From contig JAEUIQ010000027.1 of assembly GCA_016794985.1 (NCBI GenBank), positions 55,136 to 119,135 on the forward strand: DNA of 64,000 nt. The letters are read 5' to 3'. Shown in pieces: positions 1 through 8,660 of the stretch (position 1 is the first letter of the stretch; every line of letters starts with the position of its first letter). Source of the stretch: Planctomycetaceae bacterium (GTDB taxonomy: Bacteria; Planctomycetota; Planctomycetia; Pirellulales; Pirellulaceae). Under the pieces are notes generated by a model. It saw only the letters and a list, made by a program, of their open reading frames with translations, ran no database searches and was not told the DNA's origin. Position numbers and translations under genes: made by a program.

Positions 1-2449
1 TATTTTGCAATCGTTGTTGCAATAACGACAACAAGGCCGCCACTCGATCGGTCGCCGCAGCCACGTCACCACTTTCACTCATCCGCCCCATATGCGCGAT
101 GACCGCGCTTTGAATCATGTTGGTCTGAACACTGACATCTGCCACCAATGGATCGCTCTGCTCGATGCGAGACAATCCCGATAACGGCGGATTCTCTAGT
201 AGTTGCAGCGTATCGGCATAACGCTGCTGGTCGTTAAAGACCTGGGCCAACGCGGCCGCTCCGACGAAATGCAACGTCGTGACTTCCGCCGCCGCCTTGC
301 CCAAGGCCGCAGTCAACCATTCTTGGGCCTTTTGGCGGAGCTCATCGCGCTGCTTGATTTGCTCGGGCGTCGCTCCTTCAATGCGATTGATGGCGTCGGC
401 TTCCTGCAACGCCGCAATCCCCATGCGCAGCTCGGCCGTTGGTCGTCTGGGATTTTCCGCCGACAACTGGCCCAATACTTCCTGGGCCGTCACAAAATTC
501 TTGCGATCTAGTTCCGTCGTGATCAACATGAACGCCACATCGCCAGTTTCTTTTCGCTCTGGCCAAAGTTTCAAAACTTGCTGGCAAATGTGGACCATTT
601 GACGTTGTTCGACTTCGACATCCGCCCCTTCCGCTTTCCGAGAGATTACCAAACGGCTCAAGGCTTGAGCGGCCAGGGCCGCCGCTTCGGCAGTACCCAA
701 TTCGTTGGGAAAACGATCCAGTAGGAACTGACCGATGAGCGCCGTCTCCAAATACTGACCTTTCAACCAATACGCTTGGCATTGGTACAAGCGCGCCATA
801 TTCAAATCAACTCGGCGTGTTTCCGGACTGACCAATTCGAAACTACGATCCAACCAATTCAAAGCCGCATTGGCCTGAGCGGTGATTTCGTCTCGCAACG
901 CTTGATTTTCGGGCAGTTGTGCGTCGCTTTCCGACAACTTGGACAATTGAGACTGTAGTTCGATGGCTTGCATCAAAATCTCCAGCGCAGCCTGTTTGGC
1001 CTCGCCAAACGTGCTCACCTCTTTCACGTTCTCTGCCGGCCCGCGCACGCCCCATCCTTTCAGCAATTCACGTGCTTCGTCGCCAACAGGCGAGCTGAAC
1101 TTCGACAACTGTCGTGCGATCTCCGTGCGTTTTCGCGACGAAACATTCGCGGCCGTGCGTTGCTCAGGAGTCGGGACATCCAATGATTCGGTGAAAACGG
1201 TCCGTTCGTGATGGGCCTTGGCCAGTGCCAACTTGATACGTTGGGCCAAGTCGCCGTTCAGGTCCGCATCGGTCAATTCCGCCGCAATTTTTTCCAATTG
1301 GGCTAATGCCAATTCGATTTTGAACGGTTGCTCGCGGAACCAAATTTCATAGCCCAACAGCACAACTTCACGCTTCAACGGAAGATAATAGCTGGCTTCC
1401 AACAACAAGATGTCGTCGATCACCGGAGCCGCTTCTTGCCATTTACCCAACTGCATCAATGCTCGGACGCGATACATCTGAAAGTACGAATCATACGGAG
1501 GCCGAATCTTGTACTTGGTCGCGTGTTCGGCATTCTCCGTCACCAACTTTTCCATAAGCTGTTGGAACTCCGGGCTCGACTTCGCATAGGTCATCGCCAC
1601 CCGATCTTGGTTCAACATCTTCGAAACCAAGTGATTCAAGAACCGGTTGGTGTTTTCTTCGAAGGTTGCTCGTCGAGCTGCATCCGTGCTTCGACGAGAC
1701 TCCCGCAATTCCTCCAGCAAGAGTTCTGTCGCTTTTGTATGCGCTTCCACCGTTTTGGAAAGTTCCTTCCGAGCCTCTTCGGCATGGACCGGACTCTCGG
1801 CCAAGCGCTCCCACGGCAACTTGGATTGACGTCTTTGAAACTCGGCCAAGCCACCATGAATTTGTGTGATCAATTGAATCGCTTGCAACTTCCGATTCAA
1901 ATCTGCCGAGTTCGCCACTTGTTGGTTCGCGATTTCCACCGCTTCACCCCAAGCTTGTTTCAATTCTTCCACGTTGTTCAAGGTCTTCGTCTTTTCAAAC
2001 AAGACCTGGGCTCGACGAAAAGGAATTTCTGCTTTTAAGTCAGCCGCAACATTTGGATCGGCGGCTAACTTTTCCAAGTAATACTCCGCCGCGTCGTAAA
2101 AACCGCGCTCCCGAGCAGCTTGCAAGAACTGATCCACTCGTTCCGGAGTGACCTGCGCCAAGACGGGCTTCGTCCCCCAACACGCCAAACCCAGCACCCA
2201 CCCCAGCATCAACCAAGCAAAGATGCCCCCCGGGCACTGGAACAAACCCAGTCCCGCTTTCGTACGCGACTTACCGACGTCCGCAGATCCACCCGTGCGA
2301 ACCAACTCACTTGGGCCAAGTACTTTCGACAACCCAAAATTTACGCTTCGCGGCAATTTCCAACTCCTTGGCCGGCTCAACCGATTCGATCGTCGAGCGA
2401 TACCCAATGCAATCGTTCGGCTTATTCCCAACTCGATCGTCCAGAACAT
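1..2449 (-). CDS. Secreted helical-repeat (TPR-like) protein, 3' end cut by window edge
   Basis: The minus-strand frame is open from the left edge to about 2.45 kb, and all other frames here look like shadows of it. The N-terminal part has a basic stretch (KSRTKAG), a hydrophobic core (FAWLMLGWVLGLAC) and a cleavage-like end (KPVLAQ), so export is likely. The rest is almost entirely amphipathic helix with repeated motifs such as ERGFYDAAEYYLEKLA and LGKWQEAAPVID, as in tetratricopeptide proteins. About 800 residues are visible and the C-terminus is missing. The start is uncertain: ATG at 2449 is an upstream candidate but lies inside a 16-bp tandem repeat, ATG at 2209 would remove the basic n-region, and a TTG start between them is possible. 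No enzymatic motif was seen. It probably serves as a periplasmic scaffold. Confidence 0.75.
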   Translation of the reverse strand, partial: MFWTIELGISRTIALGIARRSNRLSRPRSWKLPRSVNFGLSKVLGPSELVRTGGSADVGKSRTKAGLGLFQCPGGIFAWLMLGWVLGLACWGTKPVLAQVTPERVDQFLQAARERGFYDAAEYYLEKLAADPNVAADLKAEIPFRRAQVLFEKTKTLNNVEELKQAWGEAVEIANQQVANSADLNRKLQAIQLITQIHGGLAEFQRRQSKLPWERLAESPVHAEEARKELSKTVEAHTKATELLLEELRESRRSTDAARRATFEENTNRFLNHLVSKMLNQDRVAMTYAKSSPEFQQLMEKLVTENAEHATKYKIRPPYDSYFQMYRVRALMQLGKWQEAAPVIDDILLLEASYYLPLKREVVLLGYEIWFREQPFKIELALAQLEKIAAELTDADLNGDLAQRIKLALAKAHHERTVFTESLDVPTPEQRTAANVSSRKRTEIARQLSKFSSPVGDEARELLKGWGVRGPAENVKEVSTFGEAKQAALEILMQAIELQSQLSKLSESDAQLPENQALRDEITAQANAALNWLDRSFELVSPETRRVDLNMARLYQCQAYWLKGQYLETALIGQFLLDRFPNELGTAEAAALAAQALSRLVISRKAEGADVEVEQRQMVHICQQVLKLWPERKETGDVAFMLITTELDRKNFVTAQEVLGQLSAENPRRPTAELRMGIAALQEADAINRIEGATPEQIKQRDELRQKAQEWLTAALGKAAAEVTTLHFVGAAALAQVFNDQQRYADTLQLLENPPLSGLSRIEQSDPLVADVSVQTNMIQSAVIAHMGRMSESGDVAAATDRVAALLSLLQQRLQN

Positions 2450-2523
2450 TCCGTGTTCAGAATATCCCTTGTTCAGAACATCCCGTGTTTCGAACATCCC
2501 GTGTTGCGAACATCTTATGTGCC
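2444..2523. repeat. Five tandem 16-bp units with internal dyad
   Basis: Five consecutive 16-base units start at 2444, 2460, 2476, 2492 and 2508, with consensus GAACATCCCGTGTTCA. The best units carry the dyad GAACA-N5-TGTTC. The array lies between two divergently oriented genes (minus gene ending at 1, plus gene starting at 2818), the place where operator arrays are often found. The last unit is degenerate. Confidence 0.8.
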
Positions 2524-2817
2524 AGTACCGACGAAACCAAGCCTGAGCCATCGACGGCAACGATCGACTCCGCGCCTGTGCCGAACGCCTATCGTTGCGT
2601 TCTGTCGGCATCCCTGGCGATTCGTTGCATCCGTCCTCGGAAAAGGCCGTTCTGGGCGACTGAGGCGGTTGCAAGAAGAATATCAATTCTATCGTCCGCG
2701 ACGAAGTTTGGTACACTAGAAGTGGCAACTCTCCCACGTTTTTTGCGAACTACCCCCACTCAGTGGCCACAATGAGCGGGGACCACGATGAGCCCGCGTT
2801 CATGATTGAGGTACTTG

Positions 2818-4566
2818 ATGCCACCGTCCTCGTTTCGTTTCCTGAGCCCCGAATCGCCACGCCGAGCCCCTGATTACGGCTCTCGTTCCATGCAATTCAA
2901 ACTCATGATGCTCGTGGGCTCGTTGTTTGCCGTCATCTGGTGCATGCAATATGCCGGGAGACCTGAAACCTGGAACTGGCTCGTGAAATTGGACGAAGCG
3001 GCGAAAGCCCGGAAGGACGCTGCGAATCGAACGAATCCCGGCAGCGAAACAGATTCCTCCCGGAAGTCAAACCTCGATCCATCGAGTGCGAATGCTGCCA
3101 CGTCCCCCTCCGAGCGCCAATTCGCTCATGAGGCCGGTTCCCCGGATGGGGTTTGGCCAAACCCGTGGGCCAAACCCGACAGTCCAACTCCATTGCCCAG
3201 GTCGCTGGAAGGCGAATTTTGGCGAATTGCAATCGAACGACTCTCCGCCGACCAACGTTTTGCTTTTGTCGATGCAACCCATCAATGGGCAACTGACTTG
3301 GCCCCGGCGATTTCGCCGGACCCCGTTTTGCAATCCGCGTTACTTAAGTTATCCAACCTTCGCCAACTGTTTGATCGGCAACTCAAATCGGCCATGGTGT
3401 TGGGCGACTTGCCAACCGCCGAACCGTCAAAATCAACAACCGATTCGCAACCGGGCATTTCCCAGGACCTGCCCACCGAACCGATTGCCGCCAATCCGAC
3501 CGAAGCGAGCGACGGTGCTTCGACCGACTCGGAAGCAGACGAAGCCGACGGCGAACTTCCTGGCCTCAGCCCGACGGCGGTAACGCGAGCTTTATTCCAA
3601 CTCCCAACTTCCATCGACGCCAACGCTGTCCAATCTCTGACCGACCATTCGCGATGGTTGGCAGGTTTTTGGGACCCTTTACTTCGTGCGGACCCAGACG
3701 CGTTGGTGACAAACGATGGCGTGGCCGACCGCTCCGTTCTGCTTTCGGAAGCCATCGCTAATCGAGATCATTGGCAATTGATTCGCACAAAGTTTGTCGA
3801 GCCACAACTGTTGGCGACCATCATTGACGGCAGTCGCCTAGGACGCCCAGAGGAACGCGCTGCTTGGTTGTCCTTCATTCAGCAAACTCGAGTCCGGGCA
3901 AATTCCAGCGTGACCGCCCTGTTGAATGGTTTCGAACCGCCCTCCCCTGCCGAAACGGTTACCCGCCAAAACCTCATGGGACAACCCGAGTTGTTTCGAG
4001 GCCAACGAGTCCAGGTTCGGGGCACGATTCGCCGCATCGAGTTGATTCGTCAATCAGATCCGATCGTAGCCAAGTCCATGAGCGCTCCAGAATATGCGGT
4101 GGTCTGGTTGCAGCCGTCGGTCAGTGGCCAAGGTCCGTACTGTATTTATTGCACAAACGATTCCGAGGTCGCCAAGTTGGCCGCGACCGCCCCCGACCCA
4201 CGACGTCCCGCAAGGGTGGAAGGTTGGTTCTTCAAGCTGTATCCCTACACCGCCCAAAAAGGCCAAACCGCTGTCTGCCCGTTATTGATTACCGATAAAC
4301 TCGAATTCACGGAGCCAACGGCAACAGCGCCGTCGGTAATGTTGAGCACCGGTCAGTGGGGAATGGTGATTGCCGGGATCTCGTTATTTGCCATTGGACT
4401 TGCAGCAGCCGGTTGGTATTCGACTCGTTATCGTTCGGCAAACCCTTTAGGTGCTCGAAAACGGGCTGCGACGCAGGTCGAGTGGCTAGAAAATCAAAAG
4501 ATCCCTTCACCCAGCGAGACCTTACGAAACCTAGCGGCTGAAGAGAATCGAGGCGAACTCGCATGA
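2818..4566 (+). CDS. Membrane protein with N- and C-terminal anchors, unknown function
   Basis: About 582 residues. ATG 2818 was chosen because TGAGG ends 6 bases upstream; ATG 2890, just before the first membrane helix (MQFKLMMLVGSLFAVIW), is an alternative. The N-terminal helix is followed by a Ser/Asp/Pro-rich linker (about residues 60-110), a helical region, an acidic low-complexity stretch (about 210-255), a beta-rich segment near residue 380 (FRGQRVQVRGTIRRIEL) and a C-terminal membrane helix (WGMVIAGISLFAIGLAAAGW). The beta segment resembles an OB-like fold. The stop overlaps the next start (ATGA), so the two genes are translationally coupled. The family is not recognised; a role in the envelope is inferred from topology only. 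Confidence 0.85.
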   Translation: MPPSSFRFLSPESPRRAPDYGSRSMQFKLMMLVGSLFAVIWCMQYAGRPETWNWLVKLDEAAKARKDAANRTNPGSETDSSRKSNLDPSSANAATSPSERQFAHEAGSPDGVWPNPWAKPDSPTPLPRSLEGEFWRIAIERLSADQRFAFVDATHQWATDLAPAISPDPVLQSALLKLSNLRQLFDRQLKSAMVLGDLPTAEPSKSTTDSQPGISQDLPTEPIAANPTEASDGASTDSEADEADGELPGLSPTAVTRALFQLPTSIDANAVQSLTDHSRWLAGFWDPLLRADPDALVTNDGVADRSVLLSEAIANRDHWQLIRTKFVEPQLLATIIDGSRLGRPEERAAWLSFIQQTRVRANSSVTALLNGFEPPSPAETVTRQNLMGQPELFRGQRVQVRGTIRRIELIRQSDPIVAKSMSAPEYAVVWLQPSVSGQGPYCIYCTNDSEVAKLAATAPDPRRPARVEGWFFKLYPYTAQKGQTAVCPLLITDKLEFTEPTATAPSVMLSTGQWGMVIAGISLFAIGLAAAGWYSTRYRSANPLGARKRAATQVEWLENQKIPSPSETLRNLAAEENRGELA

Positions 4567-6119
4567 TTGTGCTGCACCGGTTCTTGACCCGAACGAACTC
4601 TTGGCTGCTGGCGTGCGGACTAATGGCCTTGGCCTGTGGAATGCTGACCCAATCCGGGAGCGCGCAAGAGCAACTCGACGAGTCGCAACAGATGGCAGAT
4701 CTATTGGGACTGGAACCAAGTGAATATGGATACTTGCGTTCCAACAATCCCTTATCGACCAATGATGATTTTCTCCAGCTCGCCATCGCGCAGCTTGGTG
4801 AACGACCATTTCGCCGCTTGCCTGCGCAGACCGCCGTCACTGATTTCGAAGCAAAGTCGATGCGGGTCACCGGTTCCGTTGAGTGCTTGATTCGGCATCG
4901 GTTCAAAGCTCAGGCTCTCGGCGATGTTTCGCTGGACGGGGCAAAAGTTCCGAATGTCGGCGAACCAACCGCCGCGTCGTTTTACGAATGCTTGATTCGC
5001 GTGGAGCCTTCTGATCGTGACGCATCCACTGGGCCGAGAACGGTGCGTGTGTTGACAGCGCACCTTCCGCCATTGTGGCAACACCTATCGTGGCAGCCTT
5101 CTACCAGTGGCGAAGCAGAATGGAAAACGGGGGACGTCGGCCTGCAGCTCCGCGCGTCGGCGGTGGTGATCAATTTGGGTCAAAAACAATGGGGTCGAAA
5201 CCAAATAGCTTCGGGTGAATTGGACGGCGATTCGACGCCTGACGCTGCAAAAAATGAAACGACGGACGAAAACTCGGAGCCGCGGATTCTGACCGGAATT
5301 GCCAAACGAATCGAATGGCCCGAGACTTCGAGTACCTCGATTGTGGAGCTTTTTCAGCGGAAGAAAATCGCTGGGGCCGCTTCGGTCAAAGACACCGACC
5401 AAACTTCGGCCACGTCGAGCAACCAGCACGACCAACAAACGGCCAATGCATGGATTGGGCTGGGATCGGTGGGATTCGACTTGGGTCTGTGGGGTGCCGT
5501 CGCAAATGGTCAACGTCGGCCTTTGCAGCCCGGCGACAACGAACCTTTTTATCAGCTGCTTTCGGCCAGCCGCCATTCGCCCAGTGCCCCTGGGATCGCA
5601 TTGCCGATTCGGGACCTGATTCGCGATCCCCAGAGTTGGGTTGGACATTCGTTTGCCATTCACGTCACCATCAAGCAGGTGACGAAAGTGCCCAGCGACT
5701 CCGACGATCGGGCCGCGCAACTTGGAATCAGCGAGTACTACTTATTGCATGGAGTGATTCCTCTGGAGCGACCGCTAAAACTGAAGTTTGATGGGCAAAA
5801 GCAAATCGAGTATCGACAGCATTTTCCGGTGGTGATTGCCACGCTGAAATTGCCGGACGGCGTGGCGGTTGGTGACGAATCGCGACTATGGGTGCAAGGC
5901 CAGGGTCGAATGTTCAAACTTTGGAGTTATCAGTCGCTACGAAGCCAAGAGGCCGGCGTCGATCAATTTGCCCCGCTCTTGGTAGCCGGCGACTTGCGTT
6001 TGGCGGGTCCTCCGGTCGATACCTCTACTCCGTGGCCGATCAGCGGCTTACTGTTGATTCCTGTGGGGTTCGGCCTCCTGTTCTTGTTGGTGTTTGGACT
6101 TCGCGGACTTCGTCGATGA
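4563..6119 (+). CDS. Secreted or membrane-anchored protein, coupled partner of the preceding gene
   Basis: 518 residues, starting inside the stop of the upstream gene. It has a signal-like N-terminus (LLACGLMALACGMLTQSGSAQ), a long soluble region and a C-terminal membrane helix (GLLLIPVGFGLLFLLVFGL) ending in RGLRR. Around residue 348 it has IRDPQSWVGHSFAIHVTIKQV, which matches in pattern the GTIRRIEL segment of the upstream protein. The two may be diverged members of one family that assemble together. No catalytic motif was seen. Confidence 0.85.
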   Translation: MIVLHRFLTRTNSWLLACGLMALACGMLTQSGSAQEQLDESQQMADLLGLEPSEYGYLRSNNPLSTNDDFLQLAIAQLGERPFRRLPAQTAVTDFEAKSMRVTGSVECLIRHRFKAQALGDVSLDGAKVPNVGEPTAASFYECLIRVEPSDRDASTGPRTVRVLTAHLPPLWQHLSWQPSTSGEAEWKTGDVGLQLRASAVVINLGQKQWGRNQIASGELDGDSTPDAAKNETTDENSEPRILTGIAKRIEWPETSSTSIVELFQRKKIAGAASVKDTDQTSATSSNQHDQQTANAWIGLGSVGFDLGLWGAVANGQRRPLQPGDNEPFYQLLSASRHSPSAPGIALPIRDLIRDPQSWVGHSFAIHVTIKQVTKVPSDSDDRAAQLGISEYYLLHGVIPLERPLKLKFDGQKQIEYRQHFPVVIATLKLPDGVAVGDESRLWVQGQGRMFKLWSYQSLRSQEAGVDQFAPLLVAGDLRLAGPPVDTSTPWPISGLLLIPVGFGLLFLLVFGLRGLRR

Positions 6120-6230
6120 ACCGGAACTGTCACCTTATAGCCTGGCGGACCTTGTCCTATAATTCGTCGGCGTTGGTTGGGTGCGAATGGCAAAAGTAGC
6201 CGGCCGCAAACCAATGAGTCGACGAATTGA

Positions 6231-7211
<981 letters not shown>

Positions 7212-7229
7212 CCCGACCGTCCCCCGATT

Positions 7230-7591
7230 GTCGTGGACCGCAAAGTCGTCGACCCCAATGTCGTCGACCCCAATGTCGTGGACCCCAATGTCGTGGACCG
7301 CAATGTCGTGGACCGTTCCCACGGTCCAATTCATTGCCCTAGCCCGTTCCCACAGCCCTGGTTGTTTGTCGTGGACCCCAATGTCGTGGACCCCAATGTC
7401 GTGGACCCCAATGTCGTGGACCGTTCCCACGGTCCAATTCACTGCCCTAGCCCGTTCCCACAGCCCTGGCTGTTTGTCGCGGACCCCAATGTCGTGGACC
7501 CCAATGTCGTGGACCGTTCCCACGGTCCAATTCATTGCCCTAGCCCGTCCCACAGCCCTGGCTGTTTGTCGTGGACCGTTCCCACGGTCCA
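7230..7591. repeat. 15-bp tandem repeats interspersed with four GGACCGT hairpins
   Basis: The gap after mdh holds runs of the 15-base unit GTCGTGGACCCCAAT (five variants from 7230, three from about 7369, two from about 7487). They are separated by four copies of a perfect palindrome, TGGACCGTTCCCACGGTCCA, at 7309-7328, 7417-7436, 7510-7529 and 7572-7591. A linker containing CCCTAGCCCGTTCCCACAGC is repeated as well. Because the unit is a multiple of three, several frames stay open, but no ribosome site supports a protein. The same hairpin recurs at 8475 and at 20.7-21.1 kb. Confidence 0.9.
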
Positions 7592-7816
7592 CTTCCGTAT
7601 TTCCCTAACCCCCGAAAAACTGCCACTTGACAACTTGGCAGTGGTTGGGGATCATACCCGACCGGATTTTAACCAGCGGCTGCGGTAGCGCAGGGCCCTG
7701 GCTGGTAGCGTTGGGTTCCGAATTCTTTCGATCCGGGGCGTGTTTTGGTCAGACTTCAGGCCGTTTTCGGCCGGAAGCGTTATTTCGAGCGATTTTGATT
7801 TGCAGCGAGTTTCGTA

Positions 7817-8164
7817 ATGAAGATTCACACTGGCGATACTGTTAAAGTTATTTGCGGCGAAGGTGCTGGAAAAGTTGCCCGAGTCTCGTCTGTCAATCAT
7901 GAGACTGGCCGAATCGTCGTGGAAGGTGTGAACATGGTATACAAGCATGTTCGCAAGAGCCAACGTAATCCTCAGGGTGGTCGGTTGCACATGGAAATGC
8001 CGATCGACGCATCCAACGTGATGGTCGTCTGCCCTCAAACTCGCAAGCCGACGCGAATTGGTTTCCGTTATTTGGCCGACGGTTCGAAGGAACGGTACGC
8101 CAAGGTAAGCGGCGTCTCGCTAGGCATCATCTCCCCACCTCGCAAAGCCTACGCCAAAAGCTAG
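7817..8164 (+). CDS. rplX: 50S ribosomal protein L24 (uL24)
   Basis: 115 residues, starting MKIHTGDTVKVICGEGAGKV, the KOW motif typical of L24, followed by VEGVNMVYKHVRKS and MPIDASNVMVVCP. L24 initiates assembly of the large subunit and lies near the peptide exit tunnel. In most bacteria rplX sits between rplN and rplE in the spc operon; here it stands alone between mdh and an unknown gene. The leader contains a GGCCGTTTTCGGCC hairpin about 50 bases before the ATG, which could affect expression. Confidence 0.96.
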   Translation: MKIHTGDTVKVICGEGAGKVARVSSVNHETGRIVVEGVNMVYKHVRKSQRNPQGGRLHMEMPIDASNVMVVCPQTRKPTRIGFRYLADGSKERYAKVSGVSLGIISPPRKAYAKS

Positions 8165-8660
8165 TTAGCGTTGGCCTCTTACTCTTATGACGATGGTCGT
8201 GAACGTTTTGCCGAGAATAAAAGCGGTGGACGATTCTCTATAGTAGCAGGGCTTGGGCATTAAACGGCAGGAGCTAAGCCTTGGGTGGGTCGGGAGCCAA
8301 GGCGCCCCTGCGAAGCCCCTTGACCAGTACCACTCCGCGTTAGCTCTGCCACTAGGCAAGGCCGACATCGCTCCCTGTTTTATCACTCCCAGTAGAACAG
8401 CCCCACAATTCACTCTGCGGCAGCTCTGCCGACCGATGACGAGAAGACACCGTATCAGTCGCCCCACATGAACGGGACCGTAGAAACGGTCCATAACAAT
8501 TGGTCCACACGCGCTACCATTCGTGGTGTGGCCGACAATCTCGCTAAAAAAAGCGATTTCTTACACTCCAACGCCCCAAATCGACAAAGCCGGAAACTTG
8601 ACGGGTTCAAGAGCGTCGCTCTAACATGAATTCGCACCCCCTTTTTCGAAAGAAGCGTTT
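8165..8660. other. Intergenic region with hairpin, partial dispersed element and promoter-like motif
   Basis: No gene is supported. At 8475-8492 there is another GGACCGT/ACGGTCC palindrome, with a different loop (AGAA). At about 8255-8350 the segments GGCAGGAGCTAAGC, CTTGGGTGGGT and CCGCGTTAGCTCTGCC resemble parts of the palindromic elements at 21.2 and 29.2 kb, so this looks like a partial or diverged copy. The last 90 bases carry the promoter-like motif annotated separately. Confidence 0.6.
8574..8601 (+). promoter_or_regulatory. Island promoter-like motif, copy A
   Basis: CCCCAAATC, 13 bases, then ACTTGA; 59 bases before ATG 8661. It matches four other island sites with the same spacing, which is what an alternative sigma factor or a dimeric regulator would need. 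Confidence 0.6.

Noticed and set aside
7233..7688. Open frame with VVDPN repeats
   Set aside because: No ribosome site, frames open on both strands because of the 15-base unit; treated as repeat DNA.
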